Under the pieces are notes generated by a model. The model was not told the origin of the DNA, did no database searches, and worked only from the letters and a program-made list of their open reading frames with translations. 64,000 bases of DNA from Buchnera aphidicola (Aphis nasturtii). GTDB lineage: Bacteria > Pseudomonadota > Gammaproteobacteria > Enterobacterales > Enterobacteriaceae. Each line of letters starts with the position of its first letter. Positions within the stretch are counted from its first letter, which is position 1. This document shows, in pieces, positions 50,561 through 61,397 of the stretch. The stretch covers positions 335,448 to 399,447 of the forward strand of contig NZ_CP034888.1 in the NCBI RefSeq assembly GCF_005083345.1, in the 5' to 3' direction. Position numbers and translations under genes: made by a program.

Positions 50561-51090
50561 TTGAATGAAAATGTAGTATTTTATTTAATTATTTTATTTT
50601 TTACAAATAGCTGTTCACTTTTTTAAAAAGTAAAAAGTTTTTTAAAAAATAAATAGCACTGAAGAAAATACAAATTTTTTTTCTAAACTTTAAAAATGTT
50701 GTAAAAAGTATTATTTTAGAAATATCTCACAATAAAAAGTATCTTTTTTCTAAAAAAATATCGTTGTACATTAATATTTTAAAAAATAAAAGCAATATTT
50801 TTTTAGAAAATAAAAAATTAATAAATGCTATAAAAAAATTTTTAAAAAATCAATGTATGTCATATTATTGATAATAATTAAATTAATAAAAACAAAAAAA
50901 TAGGGTTATCTAAAAAATCAAGTTTTAAATACGAATACTATAATATCAATAGTTCAAAAAATAATAAGCCAACATAACTACCTTGATAAGTAGTATTTCT
51001 AGTAACAATCAATGATTATTGTTAACGATTCAATTAATACTGATAAAAACAGGAAAAATCATATTTCAAAAAAAATTTTTATTTTTTAAA
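50561..51090 (+). pseudogene. lpoB: Relic of lipoprotein LpoB (YcfM), activator of PBP1B
   Basis: In E. coli ycfM follows hinT after a short gap. Here a TTG at 50561, with AAAAGG upstream, starts a lipoprotein signal ending FFTNSCSLF and then a stop. From 50653 to 50871 another frame reads FKNVVKSII and LINAIKKFLKNQ, like the LpoB VSKML and LRNALANN parts. From 50891 a third frame reads NKKIGLSKKSSF, close to LpoB KQQLGLSPQDSL. From 51016 a further frame reads LTIQLILIKTGKIIF, close to LQMQLMLVQTGEIIW. The pieces are in the right order and roughly the right spacing, separated by stops and frameshifts. E. coli sequence is from memory. Confidence 0.78.
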
Positions 51091-51130
51091 ACATATATTG
51101 ATTGCATATCATTATTGTAATATTTAATAA

Positions 51131-51216
51131 AGTAGATCTTTCTACTGAAATACATGGTATAAAACATATATTCAGTATTTAAAAATATATTTTACTTATT
51201 ATAAATCAGTAGAAAG
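51131..51216. repeat. Overlapping inverted repeats downstream of the porin gene
   Basis: CTTTCTACTGA (51138-51148) can pair with TCAGTAGAAAG (51206-51216, 11 bp), with TTCAGTA (51171-51177), or partly with AGTAGA (51131-51136). The pairings are mutually exclusive. The site lies 70 bases beyond the porin stop, on its 3' side. It could be a terminator or a processed 3' end; nothing shows that it is regulatory. Confidence 0.45.
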
Positions 51217-51286
51217 TTCTAATTATTAATTATTAATACGAAAAATTTTTTAAAAAATTTAATTAAAAAATTACTTAATATAACAG

Positions 51287-52396
51287 TTAAAATTGATAAA
51301 CTAATCCAGCACCAATAATATTATCTGTAGAAATTTTATTTGTTTTAATAAAATTATTTTCTTTTAATAAATTAATTTTATAATTCATATAAGTTGAAAT
51401 ATTTTTATTAAATGCATAACGAGTTGAAATATTAATTTGTTTCGCTAAACCTAATTCACTTTTTCCAGAACCATGCATATTATAACCTTTAGAATCTAAA
51501 TAACTTAAAGAAGGACGAAATCCAGATTTAAAAGTATATTCCGCAATTGCTTCAATATTTTGTGTTTCATTGATATAACTACTACCACGCACATCGTGAG
51601 GTGTTAAATTTCTTGCAGCACCATAGAAAGCAGCAACATATACATTATTAGCATCATATTTAAAACCCAATCCATATGAGTTGACAGATTCATGTGTTAA
51701 ACTTTTATTATTTGTTGAAGAGTGAGTTCTTTTAGATGTAAAACAAGATCCAATAGCAGTTAATCCTGAATCACTTTCGTATTTTAAAGATGCACCCCAA
51801 CCTGAATTATTTTTTTGATTTGGCTGTCTATTTTTAGTTTCATCTTGATATTGCAACGCAAAACTAACACCATCAACTAAACCAAAAAAATTATCATTTC
51901 TATAAGTTAACAAACTACTATTTCTACCTACCATGTAATTATCATTATATGCAAAAACACTATCATTCGTAATGTATGGAGCATGATTAGTTAAAGACTC
52001 TACATCATGAATAACACCATAATTTCTACCATAATCTATGGATCCTAGATTACCATATTTTAATCCAGCATATCCTAAACGTATAGTACTGGGTTGTTGC
52101 TGATTCATTAATTCTTCAGGCATAAAAAAATCAGTTTTATATTCAATTTTAGCATAACTAGAAAGTTTATTAGTAATATTAATTTTTCCTGATAAACCTA
52201 AAACAGCGTTTGTATTATCTTCTTTGGAAGTAATTTTAGTAGATAAAAAACTATTAGAAAATTCATGATTAGGATTTATCATTCCATACAATTCTAATTT
52301 ATTACCATTTTTATTGAAAACTTCTGCAGCTTGCACTGCGCTGCTAGTGGCAAATAATATCGGTATTAAGATTGATAAAGATTTTTTTTTGTTCAT
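51287..52396 (-). CDS. ompF: OmpF/OmpC-like porin
   Basis: An outer-membrane general porin. The 369 residues have a signal peptide (about 1-23, ending VQA), then the mature start AEVFNKNGNKLELYG and many alternating beta strands, with LGYAGLKYGNLGSIDYGRNYG (loop 3 region) and the terminal phenylalanine in GAGLVYQF needed for barrel assembly. The name ompF follows the family; OmpC or PhoE ancestry cannot be separated by eye. asnS is upstream, as in E. coli. Confidence 0.93.
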   Translation of the reverse strand: MNKKKSLSILIPILFATSSAVQAAEVFNKNGNKLELYGMINPNHEFSNSFLSTKITSKEDNTNAVLGLSGKINITNKLSSYAKIEYKTDFFMPEELMNQQQPSTIRLGYAGLKYGNLGSIDYGRNYGVIHDVESLTNHAPYITNDSVFAYNDNYMVGRNSSLLTYRNDNFFGLVDGVSFALQYQDETKNRQPNQKNNSGWGASLKYESDSGLTAIGSCFTSKRTHSSTNNKSLTHESVNSYGLGFKYDANNVYVAAFYGAARNLTPHDVRGSSYINETQNIEAIAEYTFKSGFRPSLSYLDSKGYNMHGSGKSELGLAKQINISTRYAFNKNISTYMNYKINLLKENNFIKTNKISTDNIIGAGLVYQF

Positions 52397-52469
52397 ACTT
52401 TTAAATTACCTTATTAGTAAATGTAATATAAATTAAACAATTATAAAAATAATTTGATATAAAATTTAT

Positions 52470-53870
52470 TTAAAAATGAGAGTTTTTAACAGTACGTGGG
52501 AATGGAATTATATCTCTTATATTCGAAACCCCAGTAATATAAGAAACAAATCGCTCAAATCCCATACCAAAACCTGAATGTTGAACAGTACCATAGCGTC
52601 TCAGATCTCGATACCACCAATACTCTTCTTTTTTGAGCCCTAATTCCAATAAACGTAAATCTAAAACTGAAATACGTTCTTCACGTTGAGAACCACCTAT
52701 TAATTCACCAATAGACGGCACTAAAAGATCCATAGCTGCAACAGTTTTTTTATCGTCATTTAATCTCATATAAAATGCTTTTAATTCTTTAGGATAATCA
52801 GTTATTATTACAGGTCTTTTAAAGTGCTTCTCAACAAGAAAACGTTCATGTTCAGAATTTAGATCAATCCCTGCACAAACAATTTTATCAAATTTATTTT
52901 GAGAATTTATTAAAATATTTATCGCTTCAATATATTTTATACGTATAAAATCTAATGATATAAACTTTTGAAGACGATTAATTATATCACTATCAATATA
53001 ATTTTTAAGAAATTTAATATCTGTAATACAGTTTTTTAAAACAGACTTACAAACATATTTTAACATTTCTTCTGAAAATTGAGATATCTCATCTAAATTT
53101 AAAAAAGACGATTCAATTTCTAACATCCAAAATTCCGCTAAATGACGAATAGTATTTGAGTTTTCAGCTCTGAAAGTTGGTCCAAAAGTATATACTTTAG
53201 ATAAAGAACAAGCATATGTTTCTAAATTAAGTTGTCCCGAAACAGTTAAAAAAGATTCTTTTCCAAAAAAATCTTTTTTAAAATCAACGGAACCATTATC
53301 TCTTTTAGGAATATTTTTCATGTTTAATGTTGAAACATTAAACATTTCTCCAGCGCCTTCAGCATTAAAACTAGTGATGATAGGTGTCGGAATCCAATAA
53401 TAACCTTTATTATGTAAAAATTTATGTAATAATTGAAATACATGGTTCCGAATTCTTACTATAACCCCAATTAAATTTGTCCTACTACGTAAATGTGCTA
53501 CTTCTCTCAAATATTCTAAACTATGTTTTTTAGCAGAAATAGGATAAGTATCTGGATTTTCAACCCATCCTAATACTTGAATTTCTATAGCTGTGATCTC
53601 ATATTTTTGTTTACCTCCTAAAGATAAAGCAAGATTGCCTTTAATTAACACAGAACACCCAATAGTTAAACGAAGTATTTCTTTATAATAATTACATAAA
53701 ATATTCTTAGCAATAACTTGTATAGAATGAAAACAAGAGCCATCATAAACTGTAATAAAAGAAAACCCAGATTTTGAACTTCTACGACTTCGAACCCATC
53801 CACATACAGTAATTAAATCATTTAACATAATATCATTTTGATATATTTTTGATATTGATACTGTATTCAT
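52470..53870 (-). CDS. asnS: Asparaginyl-tRNA synthetase
   Basis: A class IIb synthetase, 466 residues, equal to E. coli. It has an N-terminal OB-fold (about 15-100, [23 protein letters not shown]), motif 2 ([21 protein letters not shown]) and motif 3 ([21 protein letters not shown]). The asparagine-binding region is intact. It lies between pncB and the porin, as in E. coli. Confidence 0.97.
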   Translation of the reverse strand: MNTVSISKIYQNDIMLNDLITVCGWVRSRRSSKSGFSFITVYDGSCFHSIQVIAKNILCNYYKEILRLTIGCSVLIKGNLALSLGGKQKYEITAIEIQVLGWVENPDTYPISAKKHSLEYLREVAHLRSRTNLIGVIVRIRNHVFQLLHKFLHNKGYYWIPTPIITSFNAEGAGEMFNVSTLNMKNIPKRDNGSVDFKKDFFGKESFLTVSGQLNLETYACSLSKVYTFGPTFRAENSNTIRHLAEFWMLEIESSFLNLDEISQFSEEMLKYVCKSVLKNCITDIKFLKNYIDSDIINRLQKFISLDFIRIKYIEAINILINSQNKFDKIVCAGIDLNSEHERFLVEKHFKRPVIITDYPKELKAFYMRLNDDKKTVAAMDLLVPSIGELIGGSQREERISVLDLRLLELGLKKEEYWWYRDLRRYGTVQHSGFGMGFERFVSYITGVSNIRDIIPFPRTVKNSHF

Positions 53871-53939
53871 AATTTTTTCCCTTATACCTTATTTCTTAAA
53901 GAATAGCTATAGAAATAAGTTTAATCAAAATTACTAATA

Positions 53940-55142
53940 TTATTTTATATTTTTTAAAGGTAAATTAAATGCTTTAAATAAAGATTTCATAAATTCTTGA
54001 TCTAAACAAAACATTTTACCAGGGCTATCAGATATTTTTGCCACTGGTTTTCCATTACATTTAACTAATTTAATTACAATATTTAGCGGTTTTACATGTG
54101 GAATATCACAAGTTAATTTGGTTCCAATACCAAATATAATATTAATTTTCTTATCAAATTTTCTATATAAAGTTATAATTTTCTTAAAATTTAAATTATC
54201 TGAAAATAACAATGTTTTAGTAGAGGGATCGATACCCAAATTTGTATAATGCTTTAAAGCTTTTTCAGCCCATTGTATTGGATCACCTGAATCATGCCTC
54301 ATTCCTTGATATGATTTCGATAAAGATAAATTAAAGTCACGTAAAAAAGCATCCATAGTAATACAATCTGTTAAAGCAATACCTAAATGATTATTATATT
54401 GACATAACCATATTTTTAAAGCTAAAGATTGACTATGTTTTAAATTAGAACTAATTTGCTGATGTGCTTGAAACCATTCATGTGCTTGAGTTCCTACTGG
54501 GGATAATTTTAAAATACGAGAGATATGATAATTACTAGATCCAACTAAAAAAGGAAATTGTTTTTTTAATCTTTTAATAATAGAATATTGTACATCATAT
54601 GAAAACCTACGTCTTGTCCCAAAATCAATAATTTTCAAACGAGATAGATCCAAATTTTTAGTATAATTAAAAAATTTTTTTAACTTTACGTTTAAGTAAT
54701 CTACTGCAATATCTGGTGTGACTTTAGGATAATGATTTTTATGAAAAATTTCGCTAATTAAAGACAAAATAGGAACTTCCCATAAAATTACTTCTTTCCA
54801 TAATCCAGTAATTCGAATATGTAATTGACCATAATAATTATTTACTTTGACTTGTGTAATATTATAACGAAAATTTTTTAACCAATGTAAATATTCTTTT
54901 TTAAAGAATGGAAAAGAATTCATATATAGATATTCTTCATTACTCAGAGATAAAGACTCCATCATATTAATTTGATCCAATAAAACATGTGAATAAGACC
55001 CTAGAATATTAGGACCTCTACAAATAAATTCTGCAACAACATTAACATTTTTATAATAAAAAAATACAGCTTGCTGCATATGAAGTTTATATGCATCAGT
55101 GTCTAGCAATGTTTTTACTATTGGATAATTATATTTTTTCAT
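53940..55142 (-). CDS. pncB: Nicotinate phosphoribosyltransferase
   Basis: It makes nicotinate mononucleotide for NAD salvage. The 400 residues equal E. coli. [14 protein letters not shown] at the start, the phosphate and PRPP region [33 protein letters not shown] and MRHDSGDP are typical. It is divergent from pyrD across a 266-base AT-rich spacer. Confidence 0.96.
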   Translation of the reverse strand: MKKYNYPIVKTLLDTDAYKLHMQQAVFFYYKNVNVVAEFICRGPNILGSYSHVLLDQINMMESLSLSNEEYLYMNSFPFFKKEYLHWLKNFRYNITQVKVNNYYGQLHIRITGLWKEVILWEVPILSLISEIFHKNHYPKVTPDIAVDYLNVKLKKFFNYTKNLDLSRLKIIDFGTRRRFSYDVQYSIIKRLKKQFPFLVGSSNYHISRILKLSPVGTQAHEWFQAHQQISSNLKHSQSLALKIWLCQYNNHLGIALTDCITMDAFLRDFNLSLSKSYQGMRHDSGDPIQWAEKALKHYTNLGIDPSTKTLLFSDNLNFKKIITLYRKFDKKINIIFGIGTKLTCDIPHVKPLNIVIKLVKCNGKPVAKISDSPGKMFCLDQEFMKSLFKAFNLPLKNIK

Positions 55143-55408
55143 AGTATATCTATTTTATAGTGCTTTTTTATATTACGATAATTACTATATAATCTTTAAT
55201 ATCAAATTATGTATAAATTCATATAAAAATATAACATAAATTAAAAAGTTATCAATTTTGAAAAAATATCTGTTCTATTATAATTTAATAATCATGTCAA
55301 ATTTTTAATGTTTATTAGAATTATAATAAAACAATTATAATTTTTTTCAATATCAATAAAAAATAGTTAAAAACACATATCTTATGTAATAATTAAAAAG
55401 GAATTATA

Positions 55409-56413
55409 ATGTTTTACTATTTAATACGTAAACTTTTATTTTTAATAGATCCTGAAAAGTCACATACATTAGTATTCAAATATCTTAATGTGAAGTATAT
55501 ACAAATATTAATAGGTTTATTTTTAAAACCTATTCCATCAATTCCTATTAAATGTATGGGATTAAAATTTCCTAATAAAGTTGGTTTAGCTGCTGGAATG
55601 GATAAAAATGGAGAATATATAAATTTTTTTTCTAAATTAGGGTTTGGTTTTATTGAACTAGGAACAGTTACGCCATTACCTCAAATAGGCAACCAAAAAC
55701 CAAGAATGTTTCGAATATTTCAATCGGAAGCAATTATTAATAATATGGGATTTAATAATCTTGGTATAGATAATCTTATTTATAATATTAAAAAATCAAA
55801 ATTTAAAGGCATAATTGGGGTAAATATAGGAAAAAATAAAAATACTTCTATTAAAAATGCAACAAATGATTATTTAATATGTATAGAAAAAATATATTAT
55901 TATGCTAGTTATATAGCTATTAACATTTCTTCTCCTAATACAAAAAATCTAAGAAATTTACAATATGGAATATTATTTAAAAATTTACTAAAAAATATTA
56001 AAATAAAACAAAAAGAAATGCATCAAAAATATTCTAAATATGTACCAATAGCTATTAAAATTTCACCAGATTTATCAAAAAATGAAATAATTTATATTTC
56101 TAACCAATTAATTAAATTTAAAATAGATGCAGTGATCGCAACAAATACAACTTCAGATCATTTATACAAAAAAAACAAAAAAAAAATTAAAGGAGGGCTA
56201 AGTGGTCTACCTTTACAAAAAAAGAGTAATGATGTAGTGTCAATACTTCACAAGCAACTCAAAAGAAAAATTCCTATAATTGGAGTTGGAGGAATTAATT
56301 CTTTACATTCAGCAAAAAAAAAAATTAAATTAGGAGCTGAATTAATACAAATATATTCTGGACTAATATATCATGGTCCAAAACTTATTAGAAATATAAT
56401 TAAAAAATTATAA
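55409..56413 (+). CDS. pyrD: Dihydroorotate dehydrogenase (quinone)
   Basis: It oxidises dihydroorotate to orotate at the membrane, passing electrons to quinone. The 334 residues (336 in E. coli) are class 2, with an N-terminal membrane-associated helix, [42 protein letters not shown] with the catalytic serine, and the FMN-binding GVGGI. AAGGA precedes the ATG. An in-frame run of eleven A's lies at 56314-56324. Confidence 0.97.
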   Translation: MFYYLIRKLLFLIDPEKSHTLVFKYLNVKYIQILIGLFLKPIPSIPIKCMGLKFPNKVGLAAGMDKNGEYINFFSKLGFGFIELGTVTPLPQIGNQKPRMFRIFQSEAIINNMGFNNLGIDNLIYNIKKSKFKGIIGVNIGKNKNTSIKNATNDYLICIEKIYYYASYIAINISSPNTKNLRNLQYGILFKNLLKNIKIKQKEMHQKYSKYVPIAIKISPDLSKNEIIYISNQLIKFKIDAVIATNTTSDHLYKKNKKKIKGGLSGLPLQKKSNDVVSILHKQLKRKIPIIGVGGINSLHSAKKKIKLGAELIQIYSGLIYHGPKLIRNIIKKL

Positions 56414-56481
56414 AATATTTTATATTTAAAAAAATTATATTTTTTAAAAATAATTTATACTATAAAGAAACAAAAAAGATA

Positions 56482-58575
56482 ATGAACTATTTATATGCTA
56501 GTACAAATTTAGGATGTGAAAAATTATTAGAAAATGAACTTATTTTTTTAGGAGCAAAAAACTTACATATTATTAAAGGAGGTATTTATTATGAGGGTGA
56601 AGATTTATTATTATATCGAAGTTTAATATGGAGTCGAATTGCTTCTAGAATTTATCTATGTATTAAAAATTTTATTATTAATAGCAAAAGCGATTTATAT
56701 AGTAATATTGCTCAAATTAATTGGGATAAAATTTTATATTTGCATAATACATTTTTGGTAAAATTTAAAGGACAAAATAATATTATTAAAAATAGTTTAT
56801 TTGGATCATTAACTATAAAAGATGCAATTGTGGATCAATTTTACAAAAAATATTCCATGCGCCCTAATATTGACCTTATTAATCCTAATATTCGCATTAA
56901 AGCGTTATTAATTAAAAATAAAATAAATATTATGTTAGATTTATGTGGTAATTCTTTACATCAAAGATGTTATCGAAAATTTTCTCATATAACACCGATA
57001 AAAGAAAACTTAGGTGCAGCAATTGTATTAAGTTCGACGTGGACAAAAAATATTCCTTTAATAGATCCCATGTGCGGTTCTGGAACGTTGTTAATTGAAG
57101 CAGCAATGATTTACTCTGATAGAGCGCCAGGACTCAAAAGAGATAAATGGAGCTTTAAATTTTGGAAAGGATACAATAGTTTTTTATGGAATAAGATTCT
57201 TAACGAAGCAAATACAAAATTTAAAATAAGAATAAAAAAATGTAATAAAAATTTGTTTATAGGATACGATTATAACAATACAATTATAAAACAAGCAAAA
57301 GAAAATGCATTTAATGCCAATGTACTAGAAATTATTCAATTTTCAACATCTAATTTAAATAACCTTACTAATCCATATAAAAATAAGGAAATAGGAACAT
57401 TATTAAGCAATCCACCATATGGAGAAAGAGAGCACACTGAAAACTCACTAGTAGCATTATATGTTCAAATGGGATTTATATTTAAAAAACATTTTAAAAA
57501 TTGGAAACTATCAATATTTACTGCATCAAAATTTTTATCAAATTTTTTACAAATGCAAGCTTATGAAGAATTATTTTTTAAGAATGGTCCATTAAATTGC
57601 TTTTTAAAAAATTATAAAATATTTTCAGAGATACTAAATCAAGAAAATAAAGAATATGAAAATAGATTAAAAAAAAATATTCAAAAATTAAAAAAATGGA
57701 ATGACTTAAAGCAAATAGAATGTTTCCGTATATATGATAGAGATATACCTAATTATAATATTATTGTAGATATTTATAAAAATTGGTTAGTAATTCAAGA
57801 GTATCAAGCGCCGAAAAAAATAAATATACATTATTCTTACAAAAGACTATGTTATGCTATTTATTGCACTAAAGAAATACTATCTATTCCAATTAATAAT
57901 ATAGTATTTAAGACAAGAAAAAAACAAAAATATAAATTACAATATCAAAAGCTTTTTAATAGTAAAAAATTTTTTATAATTCAAGAATATCATGTCAAAT
58001 TATTAATAAATTTATTTGATTATTTAGATACTGGGATATTTTTAGAACATCGATGCACAAGAAAACTAATAAGTACAATGTCTCATAATAAAGATTTTTT
58101 AAATTTATTTGCATATACTGGTAGCGCAAGTGTTTATGCAGGACTAGGAGGTGCTAAAAGTACAACTACTGTAGATATATCTAATACATACATAAAATGG
58201 TCTATAAAAAATATGTCAATTAATAATTTAATTGGTAAGCAACATTCTTTTATTCAATCAAATTGTTTAGAGTGGATTGAGTCAAATTATCAAAAATTTG
58301 ATTTAATATTTATTAATCCACCAACTTTTTCAAATTCAAAAAAAATGAAAAAATTTTTTGAATTAAAAAAAGATTATCTTAATTTACTAAATAGTTTAAA
58401 AAAAAATCTACGAAAAAATGGTTACATTATTTTTTCAAGTTCTACAAATAATTTTAAACTAAATTTTAATGAAATTAATAAAATAAAACTGCATGTTAAA
58501 AACATCACTAATTCAGTTCAATCAAAAGATTGTTTTAACAAAAAGTATTACTCCTGGTTAATAAAACATATATAA
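56482..58575 (+). CDS. rlmL: 23S rRNA methyltransferase RlmKL (YcbY)
   Basis: A bifunctional enzyme: the N-terminal part makes m2G2445 and the C-terminal part m7G2069 in 23S rRNA. The 697 residues (702 in E. coli) have an N-terminal THUMP domain (about 45-155), the first methyltransferase with LIDPMCGSGTLLIEA and LSNPPYGER, and the second (about 500-697) with LNLFAYTGSASVYAGLGGA and FINPPTFSNS. uup follows 21 bases later, as in E. coli. Confidence 0.95.
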   Translation: MNYLYASTNLGCEKLLENELIFLGAKNLHIIKGGIYYEGEDLLLYRSLIWSRIASRIYLCIKNFIINSKSDLYSNIAQINWDKILYLHNTFLVKFKGQNNIIKNSLFGSLTIKDAIVDQFYKKYSMRPNIDLINPNIRIKALLIKNKINIMLDLCGNSLHQRCYRKFSHITPIKENLGAAIVLSSTWTKNIPLIDPMCGSGTLLIEAAMIYSDRAPGLKRDKWSFKFWKGYNSFLWNKILNEANTKFKIRIKKCNKNLFIGYDYNNTIIKQAKENAFNANVLEIIQFSTSNLNNLTNPYKNKEIGTLLSNPPYGEREHTENSLVALYVQMGFIFKKHFKNWKLSIFTASKFLSNFLQMQAYEELFFKNGPLNCFLKNYKIFSEILNQENKEYENRLKKNIQKLKKWNDLKQIECFRIYDRDIPNYNIIVDIYKNWLVIQEYQAPKKINIHYSYKRLCYAIYCTKEILSIPINNIVFKTRKKQKYKLQYQKLFNSKKFFIIQEYHVKLLINLFDYLDTGIFLEHRCTRKLISTMSHNKDFLNLFAYTGSASVYAGLGGAKSTTTVDISNTYIKWSIKNMSINNLIGKQHSFIQSNCLEWIESNYQKFDLIFINPPTFSNSKKMKKFFELKKDYLNLLNSLKKNLRKNGYIIFSSSTNNFKLNFNEINKIKLHVKNITNSVQSKDCFNKKYYSWLIKHI

Positions 58576-58596
58576 AAAATTTTAAATGAGAAAACT

Positions 58597-60369
58597 ATGA
58601 ATTTAATTAGCATGCAAGATGCTTCTTTATCATTTAGTAATTTAGAAATACTGAAAAACGCTTCTTTTTATTTAAACAAAAACGAACGCGTTTGTTTGAC
58701 TGGTAAAAACGGCGCTGGAAAATCAACTTTGTTGAAAGTAATTAATAAAAAACAAGACTTAGATAAAGGTTTTGTTGTATATAGAAAAAATATTAATATA
58801 TCATATTTATCACAAAATAATTTAAATGATTTAAATATTTCTATTTTTGAATTTATTAAAAAAAAATTTAAAAAAATTTACACCAATGAAACAATAAAAA
58901 TAGAAAAAATAATTGATGCATTAGAATGTAAAAAAGATACTTTACTTTCAGAATTATCTGGTGGATTTTTAAGAAAAGTTGCGTTAGGCGCTGCCTTAGT
59001 AAATCAACCTGATATATTGTTACTTGATGAACCTACTAATCATTTAGATATGAATACAATTCAATGGCTAGAAAATTTTTTAAAAAAATTTTCTGGAAGT
59101 ATTATATTCATATCACATGATAGATGTTTTATTCATAATATATGCACAAGAATTGTTGATCTTGATCGAGGAAAGTTAATGTCTTTCCCAGGAGATTATA
59201 AAAATTTTATTACATTAAAACAAAAAAATTATCATATTGAAAAAATTCAAAAAAAATTATTTGATCAAAAATTAGAAAAAGAAGAAATTTGGATTAAAAA
59301 AGGAATTAAAGCACGTAGCACAAGAAATGAAGGTAGAGTGAAAAATTTAGAAAAATTAAGAAAAGAAAATGAAAATTATAAAAAAATAGAAAAATTTCAA
59401 AATATTCAAGTTAACGAAACCCAAGATTATGCTGGAAAAATTATGTTTAATTTAAAAAACATAAATTTTTGTATAGCAAATAAAACTATTATTAAAAATT
59501 TTTCTTCAGTAATACAGTATGGTGATAAAATAGGATTAATTGGTAAAAATGGTTCTGGCAAAAGCACTATGATAAAAATACTTACAGGAGAAAATAAAAT
59601 TCAAACAGGATATTTTTATTCAGGTCAGAAACTAAAAATAGCATATTTTGATCAAAATCGATCAATATTAAACTCTCAAAAATCTATTTTAGATAATGTA
59701 AATGAAGGACAAAATAAAATTTTAATTCATGGAAAAGAACAATATTTAATAGGCTATTTAAAAAAATTTTTATTTCAACCAAATGAGTTAAAACGATTAG
59801 TAAAAACTTTATCTGGAGGAGAATGCAACAGGCTGCTTTTAGCCAAATTATTTTTAAAGGAAAATAATATATTAATTTTCGATGAACCTACAAATGATTT
59901 AGATTTAGATACATTAAAATTATTAGAAAAAATTATTATTCAATATTCTGGAACTGTTTTAATAGTAAGCCATGATAGAAATTTTATTCAAAATACGGTA
60001 AACAAATATTGGTTATTTAAAGGAAATGGATTAATTACTACACATTTAGGTATCTATAATGAATTAACAGAACAAGCAATTAATAAAAATAAAACCAAAA
60101 AAAATATATATAATTTAAATAAAAAATTAAAATTACCAAATAAAAGTACACTAAAGAAAGCAATAGAAAAAATATTATATCAAATTGAAAACATAGAAAA
60201 AAACATTAAAATTTTGCAAGATGAAATAAACGAACCTAAATTTTTTAAAAAAAATATTGTTAATAAATTGCCTCTATTAAAAGAACTAAATTCCGAAGAA
60301 AAGAAACTAAAACAAAAAATAATATGCTGGGAAAATTTAGAAAAAAATATCAGAAACTTAGATAGATAA
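58597..60369 (+). CDS. uup: ABC-F ATPase Uup
   Basis: A cytoplasmic ABC-F protein, linked in E. coli to ribosome function and to transposon excision. The 590 residues (635 in E. coli) contain two ATPase domains: GKNGAGKST and LSGGFLRKVALGAALVNQPDILLLDEPTNHLD in the first, GKNGSGKST and LSGGECNRLLLAKLFL...IFDEPTNDLDLD in the second. A linker and a Lys-rich C-terminal coiled coil (about 520-590) lie outside them. The C-terminal DNA-binding part is shortened. Confidence 0.95.
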   Translation: MNLISMQDASLSFSNLEILKNASFYLNKNERVCLTGKNGAGKSTLLKVINKKQDLDKGFVVYRKNINISYLSQNNLNDLNISIFEFIKKKFKKIYTNETIKIEKIIDALECKKDTLLSELSGGFLRKVALGAALVNQPDILLLDEPTNHLDMNTIQWLENFLKKFSGSIIFISHDRCFIHNICTRIVDLDRGKLMSFPGDYKNFITLKQKNYHIEKIQKKLFDQKLEKEEIWIKKGIKARSTRNEGRVKNLEKLRKENENYKKIEKFQNIQVNETQDYAGKIMFNLKNINFCIANKTIIKNFSSVIQYGDKIGLIGKNGSGKSTMIKILTGENKIQTGYFYSGQKLKIAYFDQNRSILNSQKSILDNVNEGQNKILIHGKEQYLIGYLKKFLFQPNELKRLVKTLSGGECNRLLLAKLFLKENNILIFDEPTNDLDLDTLKLLEKIIIQYSGTVLIVSHDRNFIQNTVNKYWLFKGNGLITTHLGIYNELTEQAINKNKTKKNIYNLNKKLKLPNKSTLKKAIEKILYQIENIEKNIKILQDEINEPKFFKKNIVNKLPLLKELNSEEKKLKQKIICWENLEKNIRNLDR

Positions 60370-60405
60370 TATATAATTAAATATATTATTTATCTTCATA
60401 AAATA

Positions 60406-61344
60406 TTATATATGTTGCATACAATTAAAAGAACAACAATTCTTAAAATTAATTGCGCAATTATGACATTGAATAAACAATGAATGACATAAATCAAAAG
60501 TACAATTGACATAATTATCTGAAGGTTTATTACATTGCTTACAAAAAGATAAAACATCTTCTGATATTTTTTCACGCATACGATTATCAAATACAAAATT
60601 ACTACCTTTAAATAAAATAGGTAATCCAATTTTTTTTGCTTGATTTACATATCCAATAATTCCGCCTTCTATATGATAAACATTCTTAAAACCATTGAAG
60701 ATCATCCAAGATGTTGCTTTTTCACAACGAATTCCACCTGTACAATACATTACTATACTTTTGTTTTTAGCATAACTCATAATTTTGATTACATTTGTTA
60801 ACTGTTCTCGAAAAGTATTACTTTTAATTTCTAAAGCATTAGGAAATCGACCTATTTTATATTCATAGGAATTTCTCATATCAACAAATATTGTTTCTTT
60901 ATCGTGCAACATTAAATTAACTTTTTTTGCATTAATATATACTCCAACATTTTGAAATTTAAATAAAGGATTTTTAATGCCATCGTTTACAATATTCTTT
61001 TTAACTTTTACAGAAAGAAGCCAAAATGCATGTATATTATTAAAATTAAATGTTTTATTAATACGTAAATTATTTAATTGTAGGTCAAACTGATATAAAA
61101 ATCTTTTAAAACTCGAATACATGTAAATAGGAATACTAATTTGAGCATTTATACCTTCATGAGCGATGTAAACTCTACCTAATATATTATATTGTACAAA
61201 ATTTTTATATATTTTATCCCTAAAATCTTTCGGTGTTTTAATATGAAAATACTTATAAAATGAAAGAATTAAACGAGGTTCATTTTTTAAAAACATATCA
61301 TTTTTTAATTTTTTTTTATTGTTATTATTATGCAAAGTTAGCAT
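60406..61344 (-). CDS. trhO: tRNA uridine(34) hydroxylase TrhO (YceA)
   Basis: A rhodanese-family enzyme that makes ho5U34 in tRNA wobble positions. The 312 residues (350 in E. coli) have SFYKYFHI, LGRVYIAHEGINAQIS, the rhodanese domain with catalytic Cys in MYCTGGIRCEKA, and a cysteine-rich C-terminal part (CKQCNKPS, CHNCAINFKNCC) that may bind metal. The basic C-terminal tail of E. coli is lost. The ATG at 61344 is preferred to a TTG at 61350. Confidence 0.93.
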   Translation of the reverse strand: MLTLHNNNNKKKLKNDMFLKNEPRLILSFYKYFHIKTPKDFRDKIYKNFVQYNILGRVYIAHEGINAQISIPIYMYSSFKRFLYQFDLQLNNLRINKTFNFNNIHAFWLLSVKVKKNIVNDGIKNPLFKFQNVGVYINAKKVNLMLHDKETIFVDMRNSYEYKIGRFPNALEIKSNTFREQLTNVIKIMSYAKNKSIVMYCTGGIRCEKATSWMIFNGFKNVYHIEGGIIGYVNQAKKIGLPILFKGSNFVFDNRMREKISEDVLSFCKQCNKPSDNYVNCTFDLCHSLFIQCHNCAINFKNCCSFNCMQHI

Positions 61345-61397
61345 GATCAACCTACAATTTTTTTCAAAATAAATATCGTATTTAATTAAAAGAGTAA

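Noticed and set aside
60396..60629. Second frame overlapping the 3' end of trhO
   Set aside because: It is an out-of-frame reading of the cysteine-rich TrhO tail.
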